From: an uncultured Gammaproteobacteria bacterium
Lineage (GTDB): Bacteria > Pseudomonadota > Gammaproteobacteria > Steroidobacterales > GCA-2729495
DNA length: 27,273 nucleotides
Direction: 5' to 3'
Assembly (NCBI GenBank): GCA_937958785.1
Contig: CALGMY010000147.1
Coordinates: forward strand, 1-27,273
Shown in pieces: positions 13,827-20,344 of the stretch (its first letter is position 1; each line of letters starts with the position of its first letter). The position numbers and the translations under genes were made by a program. The notes below the pieces were generated by a model. The model was not told the origin of the DNA and ran no database searches. It saw only the letters and a list, made by a program, of their open reading frames with translations.

Positions 13827-15851
13827 ATGCGTGCCATCGGCCTCAGAGCCGCCGTGCTTCAGCTGTGCCTCTTGACCGGGTTGCCCGCCGGGACCCTGGT
13901 CGCCGCCGGGGAGACCCGGCCTGTCCGGGACGAAGTCATCGTGACGGTGACGCCCCTTGCCGACGTCGTCCAGCCCATCGCGGTGCTCGACGATGCGGAC
14001 CTCCTGCTGCGTCTCTCGCCCACGATCGGCGAGACCCTGGAGCGGGAACTCGGGGTCAGCAGCACCTGGTTCGGGCCGGCCGCCAGCCGGCCCGTGATCC
14101 GCGGCCTTGCGGGTTCCCGCGTGACCGTGCTCAGCGACTCCGTGGCGACGCTCGATGTCTCCGACATCAGCCCGGACCACGCGGTTGCCCTCGAGCCCCT
14201 GCTCGCCGACGGCATCGAGATCATCCGTGGCCCCGCTACCCTCCAGTTCGGCAGCGCCGCGGCAGGCGGTGTGGTCAACGTCCTGGACAGCCGGGTGGCC
14301 TCGGCACTGCCCGCAGGGCCGCTCACCGGGCGCTTCGAGGTGCGGGGCGAGACGGCCGCCGGGGAACTGGCCGCCGTGGGCCGACTCGATGGCCGTGCGG
14401 GCCGGTTCGCCTGGCACCTGGACGGCTACGACCGGGACACCGATGACCTCGAGATCCCGGACTTCGCGACGGCGGACCCGGCGGAGCGCCCGGCCGACGA
14501 ACCGTCGGGGACCCTGCGCAACAGCTACAGCGAGGGCAACGGCGTCGGTGCCGGACTGTCCTGGGTGGCCGAGCGGGGTTACCTCGGGGTCGGCGTGTCA
14601 TCCCTCGACTCCTCCTATGGCCTTCCCGGGCCGGCGGAGGAAGAGGGCGACCCGGATGAGGTCCTGCTGTTCCCCGGCCCTTACCTGGACCTCCAGCAGT
14701 CCCGCGTCGACGTGCGTGGCGAGTGGCGTCCTGGCGGCCGGCTGGAGTCGCTGCGCCTCGCCTTCGCCACCAACGATTACGAGCACACGGAAGTCGAGCC
14801 GACCGGCGAGCCCGCGACCCGCTTCGAGAACGATGCGAGCCAGCTCCGCCTCGAGGCGGTCCATGCACCACTTGCCGGCTGGCGCGGCGTGGTGGGGCTG
14901 CAGCTCGATGACCGGGACTTCGCGGCACTCGGCGAGGAGGCGTTCATTCCCGAGACGGACACGCGGTCCCAGGGCTTTTTTATCACCGAGCAGCGGGATA
15001 CCGCCTGGGGCTACGTCCAGGTCGGTGCGCGGGTCGAGCCCCTGAAGCATGACGTGACCGGCGCATTGCCCGACTATGACGAAACAGGCGTGTCCGGGGC
15101 CCTGGGGATCGCCTGGGACATCGCCACCGCCTACCGGCTGAGTGGCCATCTCTCGCGCACCGAGCGCCATCCCGCCGCGGAGGAGCTCTACGCGGACGGC
15201 GCCCACCTGGCCACCCGCCAGTTCGAGGTGGGACTGCTCGCGGTCCCGGACGGCGTCGCGCGCAAGGAAGTTTCCAGCAACGTCGATGTCGGCATCGCCC
15301 GACGCATCGGCCGGGTCCAGTGGTCGCTCTCCGTGTTCTACAACGCCATCGACGACTACATCTACCAGGCCGTCACGGGCGCCGAAGAGGAGGGGCTGCC
15401 GCTGGCGCCCTACGTGCAGGACGACGCCACGTTCTGGGGTGGCGAGGCCGAACTCACCCTGCCCCTGTTCGAGGGCCGGGCCTGGCGCACGACGACACGG
15501 GTGTTTTCCGACTTCGTCCGGGCGGAACTGGACGACGGCGGGGACCTGCCGCGGATCCCGCCCTGGCGGGCCGGCGTCGAGCTGGCGACCAGCCGGGGCC
15601 GGCTCGGCCTCGGGCTGGACGCCACCTGGCACGCCGAACAGGACCGGGTGAGCTCCTACCAGACCGGGGCGTTTACGCTGGTCAACGCCAGCGCGACCTG
15701 GGAGATGGGCACCGGCCCGCTGGGCTGGGACCTGTTCCTGCGGGGCACCAACCTGGCGGACGAGGACGCGCGACGCAGCGCGTCGTTCCTGGCGGCCTAC
15801 GTGCCGCTACCCGGCCGCGGCCTGGAGGCCGGATTTCGCGCCCGCTTCTGA
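13827..15851 (+). CDS. TonB-dependent outer membrane receptor, ZnuD-like
   Basis: 674-aa outer membrane receptor. Signal peptide about residues 1-27 (VLQLCLLTGLPAGTLVAAG), TonB box near 35-44 (DEVIVTVTPL), plug domain, and a 22-strand-type barrel ending in a terminal Phe (AGFRARF). The plug carries the ZnuD family pattern: SPTIGETLERELGVSST, ASRPVIRGLAGSRVTVL, DVSDISPDHAVALEPLLAD and IEIIRGPATLQFGS. ZnuD takes up zinc (and heme in Neisseria). The His-rich extracellular loop of many ZnuD proteins is not evident here, so the metal is uncertain. GAGGAG precedes the ATG at 13827. It lies between the Cys/His small gene and the bufferin operon, all on one strand. Confidence 0.87.
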   Translation: MRAIGLRAAVLQLCLLTGLPAGTLVAAGETRPVRDEVIVTVTPLADVVQPIAVLDDADLLLRLSPTIGETLERELGVSSTWFGPAASRPVIRGLAGSRVTVLSDSVATLDVSDISPDHAVALEPLLADGIEIIRGPATLQFGSAAAGGVVNVLDSRVASALPAGPLTGRFEVRGETAAGELAAVGRLDGRAGRFAWHLDGYDRDTDDLEIPDFATADPAERPADEPSGTLRNSYSEGNGVGAGLSWVAERGYLGVGVSSLDSSYGLPGPAEEEGDPDEVLLFPGPYLDLQQSRVDVRGEWRPGGRLESLRLAFATNDYEHTEVEPTGEPATRFENDASQLRLEAVHAPLAGWRGVVGLQLDDRDFAALGEEAFIPETDTRSQGFFITEQRDTAWGYVQVGARVEPLKHDVTGALPDYDETGVSGALGIAWDIATAYRLSGHLSRTERHPAAEELYADGAHLATRQFEVGLLAVPDGVARKEVSSNVDVGIARRIGRVQWSLSVFYNAIDDYIYQAVTGAEEEGLPLAPYVQDDATFWGGEAELTLPLFEGRAWRTTTRVFSDFVRAELDDGGDLPRIPPWRAGVELATSRGRLGLGLDATWHAEQDRVSSYQTGAFTLVNASATWEMGTGPLGWDLFLRGTNLADEDARRSASFLAAYVPLPGRGLEAGFRARF

Positions 15852-15855
15852 CCGG

Positions 15856-15891
15856 TGTAAGGTTTGCCCGGGTCGCTCCGTCAATGGAGCG
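15856..15891 (+). promoter_or_regulatory. Candidate ECF-type promoter and inverted repeat before bufA
   Basis: TGTAAGG (15856-15862) and CGTC (15879-15882) are 16 nt apart. This is the layout of ECF sigma promoters (AA-containing -35, CGTC/CGTT-type -10), and Caulobacter bufferin operons are known to be under an ECF factor (SigF). An overlapping inverted repeat CGCTCC (15874-15879) / GGAGCG (15886-15891) could be an operator or a transcription end signal for the receptor gene. The transcript would start near 15890, about 50 nt before bufA. Inference only. Confidence 0.4.
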
Positions 15892-15942
15892 CGGAGTTCA
15901 CCATTTCGTGTCCACTGACCTCACCACAGGAGAACGTCACCC

Positions 15943-16215
15943 ATGAAGTCCAACCACCTGCTGCTGTCCGCCGCCGTCGGCACCCTGCTGGCCTTCGGCA
16001 GCGTTGCCGCCAATGCCGGGGCCCACGCGGACGCGGGCGCCAAGGAGAAGTGCTACGGCATCGCGAAGGCGGGCGAGAATGCCTGCGCGGCCAACGGGCA
16101 CTCCTGCCAGGGCCAGGCGAAGGTCGACAACGACCCCGCCGAGTGGAAGAACGTGCCGAAGGGCGAGTGCGAGAAGATGGGCGGCACCCTCACCGCCGGC
16201 CAGAAGGCGTCCTGA
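15943..16215 (+). CDS. bufA1: BufA1-type bufferin precursor (DUF2282 RiPP metallophore)
   Basis: 90-aa precursor of a periplasmic bufferin, a ribosomal peptide whose Cys are modified by a DUF692 (MNIO) oxidase so that it can bind metal, copper in characterised cases. Sec signal about residues 1-25 (LLLSAAVGTLLAFGSVAANA). The mature part carries the four Cys of DUF2282: C37 (EKCYGIAKAG), C48 (ENACAANG), C55 (HSCQGQ) and C76 (KGECEKMGG), with the conserved KVDNDPAEWKNVPKG between. As I recall for Caulobacter, the two middle Cys become thiooxazoles and the outer two form a disulfide; C48/C55 and C37/C76 would be the counterparts. The ribosome site AGGAG precedes the ATG. The stop TGA directly touches the GTG start of bufB. 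Confidence 0.92.
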   Translation: MKSNHLLLSAAVGTLLAFGSVAANAGAHADAGAKEKCYGIAKAGENACAANGHSCQGQAKVDNDPAEWKNVPKGECEKMGGTLTAGQKAS

Positions 16216-17100
16216 GTGCCTCCGGCATCGGCAACGGTGCCAATCGCGGCCTCCCGGCCGGTTCCGGCGCAAGCCGGAATCGGCCTGCGGAGTGCCCACC
16301 ACGCTGAATTCCTCGCCCGCCGCCCGGCGGTGCCCTGGGTGGAGGTGCACAGCGAGAACTTCTTCGCCGACGGCGGCGCCAAGCTCGCCGTCCTGGATGC
16401 CGTCCGGCAGGACTACGGCCTCAGCCTGCACGGCGTCGGCCTGTCCCTCGGCGGCGCCGACCCCCTCGACCGGGAGCACCTCGCCTGCCTGAAGCGCCTG
16501 GTACAGCGGGCCGAGCCGGCGCTGGTTTCCGAGCACGTCGCCTGGGGTTCGGCCGGTGGCGTCTTCCTGAACGACCTCTTGCCCCTGCCATGCACCATGG
16601 CCGCGCTCCGCCACACCGCGGCCCGGGTGGCGGCCGTCCAGGACTGCCTGGGTCGCCCGATCCTCGTCGAGAACGTCTCCAGCTACCTGCAGTTCGAGGG
16701 CGCCGAGATGACCGAGTGGGAGTTCCTCGCCGGCCTCGCCCGGGAGGCGGGCTGCGGCATCCTGCTCGACGTGAACAACATCCATGTCAGTGCGGTGAAC
16801 CACGGCTTCGATGCGCTTGACTACCTGCGCGGCATTCCGGCGGCGCTCGTCGGCGAGATCCACCTGGCCGGCTACACGGACGCGGGCGACATCCTCATCG
16901 ACACCCACAGCGCGCCCGTCAGCGCGCCGGTCTGGGCCCTCTACCGGGAGGCCCTCGCCCTGCTGGGTACCGTGCCCACCCTCATCGAGTGGGACGCGGA
17001 GCTGCCCGCGCTGGACCGGCTGCTGGCCGAGGCGGCCAGCGCCGACGCCCATGCCGACGCCGTGCGCCGGGAGCGGGGTACGCATGCCCGGGTTGCCTGA
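16216..17100 (+). CDS. bufB1: BufB1-type MNIO (DUF692) Cys-modifying oxidase
   Basis: 294-aa multinuclear non-heme iron oxidase (MbnB/TglH relatives) that converts Cys residues of the precursor in the cytosol, with the DUF2063 partner. TIM-barrel iron ligands of the family are visible: E43-V-H45-S-E47-N48, H72 (SLHGVGLS), E106-H107 (SEHVAW), E152-N153 (LVENVSSY), D185-x-N187-N188-x-H190 (LLDVNNIHV), H216 (IHLAGY), H231 and E258 (LIEWD). All key positions are intact, so it should be active. The start is a GTG at 16216 directly after the bufA stop (TGAGTG). The family's conserved core only begins near residue 22, so a slightly later start is possible. It overlaps bufC by 17 bp. Confidence 0.93.
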   Translation: MPPASATVPIAASRPVPAQAGIGLRSAHHAEFLARRPAVPWVEVHSENFFADGGAKLAVLDAVRQDYGLSLHGVGLSLGGADPLDREHLACLKRLVQRAEPALVSEHVAWGSAGGVFLNDLLPLPCTMAALRHTAARVAAVQDCLGRPILVENVSSYLQFEGAEMTEWEFLAGLAREAGCGILLDVNNIHVSAVNHGFDALDYLRGIPAALVGEIHLAGYTDAGDILIDTHSAPVSAPVWALYREALALLGTVPTLIEWDAELPALDRLLAEAASADAHADAVRRERGTHARVA

Positions 17101-17857
17101 TCCGGCCCTCGGCGAGCTGCACGGGCAGTTCGTCCGGGCGATCCTCCACCGGGACCTGGCGGGCGTTGCCGGCCGGATCCGGGTGGGGGGGCTCTCCGTC
17201 GAGCGGCGGCTGGCCATCTACCGCACCAACGCCCGGGAAAACTTCGCCGTGGCCCTCGCCGCGGCCTACCCCCTGTTGCACCGTTGCCTGGGCCCGGAGG
17301 AATTCCGGGAGCTGGCCTGGACCTACCAGCGCGCCTGTCCGTCGCCCTCTGGCAACCTCTTTCACCTGGGTGAGCGGTTGGCCGGATTCCTGGCCGCCCA
17401 CGTGTCCGGCACCGGGCGGGCCTATCTCGCGGACGTCGCCCGCCTCGAGTGGGCCATCCAGGAGTCCCTCGTCGCCGGGGACGACCCCGGCGTGCCGGAC
17501 CTCCCGGCGCTGGCAGCGGTACCCGGGGCGGCACTGCCCGGCGTCCGCTGCCGGTTGCACCCGTCGGTCCGGCTGCTCCCGGCCGCCCACGGCGTGTTCG
17601 CCCTGTGGCAGGCCCTGCAGTCGGGCGACGCCCTGCCCGGGCCGGCGCCGGGGCCGGAGCATCTCCTGATCCTGCGGCGGGCCGACGGCGTCGTGGTGCA
17701 CCGGCTGCCCGCCGCCGACTTCGCCTGGCTCGGGTGTGTCCGGCAGGGTGGCACGCTCGGTGAGGCACTGGCGGGGCTGCCGGTCGAACAGCAGGCCGGC
17801 CTCGGCGACCTGCTGGTACGGGTGGTTGGCACCGGCGCCATCACGGCCTTCAACTGA
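17084..17857 (+). CDS. bufC1: BufC1-type DUF2063 partner protein
   Basis: 257-aa protein with an N-terminal DUF2063 domain (about residues 1-100: LGELHGQFVRAILH, LAIYRTNARENFAVALAAAYPLLHRCLGPEEFRELAWTYQRACPSPSGNLFHLGERL). This is the helical module that in bufferin, MbnC-like and HvfC systems binds the MNIO enzyme and presents the precursor. The C-terminal part (about 150-257: GVRCRLHPSVRLLPAAHGVFALW, LLILRRADGVVVHRL) resembles the wHTH-like second domain of longer DUF2063 proteins. Translation is coupled to bufB by a 17-bp overlap. The ATG at 17084 is the first sensible start. Confidence 0.9.
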   Translation: MPGLPDPALGELHGQFVRAILHRDLAGVAGRIRVGGLSVERRLAIYRTNARENFAVALAAAYPLLHRCLGPEEFRELAWTYQRACPSPSGNLFHLGERLAGFLAAHVSGTGRAYLADVARLEWAIQESLVAGDDPGVPDLPALAAVPGAALPGVRCRLHPSVRLLPAAHGVFALWQALQSGDALPGPAPGPEHLLILRRADGVVVHRLPAADFAWLGCVRQGGTLGEALAGLPVEQQAGLGDLLVRVVGTGAITAFN

Positions 17858-17858
17858 C

Positions 17859-18332
17859 ATGGCGGTGCCTGTCTTCATCGGCCGTCCGCTCGCCTGGCTG
17901 CACGGCGCACTGGATGCCGTCGAGCCGCTGGTGGCGCTGGCGACCCGCGTCTACGTGAGCTGGCAGTTCCTGAAGTCCGGCATGCTGAAGCTCGGGGACT
18001 GGGAATCGACGCTCTTCCTCTTCCAGGAGGAATACCGGACGCCGCTCTTGTCGCCGACGGCCGCGGCAGTGGCTGGCTCCGCCGGCGAGATCATCTTTCC
18101 CCTGTTGCTCATCGCCGGCTTGTGCGGGCGCTTCGCTGCAGTAGGATTGCTGGCGGTGAATGTCATGGCCGTCGTTTCCTATGCCCATGTCCTGTTCGGC
18201 ACCGGCTTCGAAGCCGCCCTCGGCCAGCACTACCTGTGGGGTGCCCTGCTCGTGATGCTGGCGCTCTACGGGCCAGGCCGCCTGTCCCTCGACCACTGGC
18301 TCGGCCTGCCTTGGTCGCGGCGCCCGGCCTGA
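17859..18332 (+). CDS. DoxX family membrane protein of the bufferin operon
   Basis: 157-aa inner membrane protein with four hydrophobic helices (about residues 22-42, 66-86, 89-112 and 120-140). Family signature pieces are YVSWQFLKSGMLKLGDW, AGEIIFPLLLIAGLCGRFAA and YLWGALLVMLALYGPG. DoxX-type proteins are the usual fourth gene of DUF2282/DUF692/DUF2063 operons. Their role there is not settled; redox supply or help with export has been considered. The ATG at 17859 starts 1 nt after the bufC stop, so it is in the same transcript. The next gene starts 38 nt downstream. Confidence 0.9.
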   Translation: MAVPVFIGRPLAWLHGALDAVEPLVALATRVYVSWQFLKSGMLKLGDWESTLFLFQEEYRTPLLSPTAAAVAGSAGEIIFPLLLIAGLCGRFAAVGLLAVNVMAVVSYAHVLFGTGFEAALGQHYLWGALLVMLALYGPGRLSLDHWLGLPWSRRPA

Positions 18333-18370
18333 ACACCTCGCCGCCCCGGGCCCGCCGCCGGCTGGACGGC

Positions 18371-20344
18371 GTGCCCCGCATCGACCTGGACCGCAGCGTC
18401 TGCTCCGGCTTCGAGGCGGCGGTGGGCCGCGAATGGCTCGTCACCAACGGCCTCGGCGGCTACGCGTCGGGCACGGTGGCCGGCGCGGCCACCCGGCGCT
18501 ACCACGGGCTGCTGGTCGCGGCGCTCGACCCGCCCCTCGGTCGCACCGTGCTCGTGGCCGGCCTCGATGCCTGGGTGGACTACCAGGATGCGACCCACGG
18601 GCTCAGCGTGCAGGAGTACGTCGGCGGCACGGTGCATCCCGATGGCTGGCGGCACGCCGAGGCGTTCATGCTGAACGGTGGCCTGCCGGTCTGGACCTAT
18701 GGCATCGGGGACGCCCGGCTCACCGCGTCCGTGTGGATGGGGCAGGGTCGCAACACCACCTACGTCCGCTACCGCTTCGAGGCCGGCGGCGGCCCGCTCA
18801 GGCTGCGGCTCTCGCCCCTCTGTACCTACCGCGACTACCACGCCCACGCGCGGGGCGGCTGGCAGCCCGGGGTGCTCACCGTCCCCGGCGGGGTGCGGAT
18901 CGAGGCCGGGCCTGGTGCGCATCCCTACCGGGTGCTCTGCGAGGGCGCCGACTGTGCGGAGCGCGGCGACTGGTTCTGGATCTTCCACCACCGGGAGGAG
19001 GCGGCCCGGGGCCTCGACAGCACCGAGGACCTCTTCCGCCCCTGCGAGTTCAGCGTGGAGCTCCGGCCCGGTGCCGAAGTGACCCTGGTCTGCACGGCCG
19101 AGCCGGACCCGGTCGAACCGCCGGCGATCGCACTCGCCACTGACCAGCGCCATCGGGCGGCGCTGCTCCTGCCCGTGGTGCAGGAGCCCGGCTGGGTACG
19201 CCAGCTCGCCCTGGCGGCCGACCAGTTCATCGTCAGCCGGGGCATCGGCGACGTCGCTGGCGGCGCCACGGTCATTGCCGGCTACCACTGGTTCGGTGAC
19301 TGGGGCCGGGACACCATGATCGCGCTGCCCGGGCTCACGCTGCCCTTCGGCCGGGCCGACGTGGCGGCCCGCGTGCTGCGCAGTTTCGCCCGCTACGTGA
19401 GTGACGGCATGCTGCCCAACCGGTTTCCCGACGGTGGTGCGGCGCCGGAATACAACACCGCCGATGCCACGCTCTGGTACTTCCATGCCATCGATGCCTG
19501 CTGGCGGGCGACCGCTGACGACGACCTCGTTCGTGAGCTCTGGCCCCAGCTCGTCGAGATCATCGACTGGCACCTGCGGGGCACCCGCTTCGGCATCGGG
19601 ACCGATCCGGCCGACGGCCTGCTGCGGGCGGGGGAGGCAGGCACCCAGCTCACCTGGATGGACGCCAAGGCCGGCAGTACCGTGGTGACGCCCCGCATCG
19701 GCAAGCCCGTCGAGATCAACGCGCTCTGGCACCACGCCCTGGTGGTGATGGCCCGCATCGGGCAGGCGCTGGGGGACGGGGCCCTCGCGAAGCGCTATGC
19801 GGAACTGGCGGCCCGGGTGCGGGACTCCTTTGTGCGGCGCTTCTGGTACGCGGGTGGCGGCTACCTGTTCGACGTCATCGACGGTCCCGGTGGCGCGGAC
19901 CCGGCGCTCCGGCCGAACCAGGTCCTGGCGGTATCCCTGCCGTCCCCGCTGCTCGACCCCCGGCAGGCGGCCGCGGTCGTCGCCGCCTGCCAGCGGGAGC
20001 TGGTCACGCCCATGGGCCTGCGCACGCTCTCGCCCCGGGATCCCGCCTACGCGGGCAATTACACGGGTGGCCCGGTGGAACGGGACGCGGCCTACCACCA
20101 GGGCACGGTCTGGCCCTGGCTGCTCGGACCCTTCGCGCTGGCCCACCATCGGGTGCACGGCCGCCCCGCCGAGGCCGCTGCCCTGCTGGCCGGTATCGGC
20201 AGCCACCTGGCCGAGGCCGGTGTCGGCAGCGTCAGCGAGATCTTCGACGGCGACGCACCCCACCGGCCCCGGGGCTGCATCGCCCAGGCCTGGAGTGTCG
20301 CCGAGATACTGCGCGCCTGGTTCGAGCTGAAGGAAACCCGATGA
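18371..20344 (+). CDS. Amylo-alpha-1,6-glucosidase (glycogen debranching family, GDE)
   Basis: 657-aa GH133-type glucosidase that cleaves alpha-1,6 branch stubs of glycogen-like glucans. The N-terminal GDE domain (about residues 1-270) starts FEAAVGREWLVTNGLGGYASGTVAGAATRRYHGLLV. The C-terminal (alpha/alpha)6 barrel (about 275-655) has WFGDWGRDTMIALPGL with D310 and D314, then PEYNTADATLWYF, TQLTWMDAK, KPVEINALWHHAL and YHQGTVWPWLLG. No ATG fits: I chose the GTG at 18371, which gives the family start MPRIDLDRS. A TTG near 18311 inside the DoxX gene is the alternative. No signal peptide is present. The TGA overlaps the next start (ATGA), so it is coupled to the GH63-like gene. Confidence 0.88.
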   Translation: MPRIDLDRSVCSGFEAAVGREWLVTNGLGGYASGTVAGAATRRYHGLLVAALDPPLGRTVLVAGLDAWVDYQDATHGLSVQEYVGGTVHPDGWRHAEAFMLNGGLPVWTYGIGDARLTASVWMGQGRNTTYVRYRFEAGGGPLRLRLSPLCTYRDYHAHARGGWQPGVLTVPGGVRIEAGPGAHPYRVLCEGADCAERGDWFWIFHHREEAARGLDSTEDLFRPCEFSVELRPGAEVTLVCTAEPDPVEPPAIALATDQRHRAALLLPVVQEPGWVRQLALAADQFIVSRGIGDVAGGATVIAGYHWFGDWGRDTMIALPGLTLPFGRADVAARVLRSFARYVSDGMLPNRFPDGGAAPEYNTADATLWYFHAIDACWRATADDDLVRELWPQLVEIIDWHLRGTRFGIGTDPADGLLRAGEAGTQLTWMDAKAGSTVVTPRIGKPVEINALWHHALVVMARIGQALGDGALAKRYAELAARVRDSFVRRFWYAGGGYLFDVIDGPGGADPALRPNQVLAVSLPSPLLDPRQAAAVVAACQRELVTPMGLRTLSPRDPAYAGNYTGGPVERDAAYHQGTVWPWLLGPFALAHHRVHGRPAEAAALLAGIGSHLAEAGVGSVSEIFDGDAPHRPRGCIAQAWSVAEILRAWFELKETR

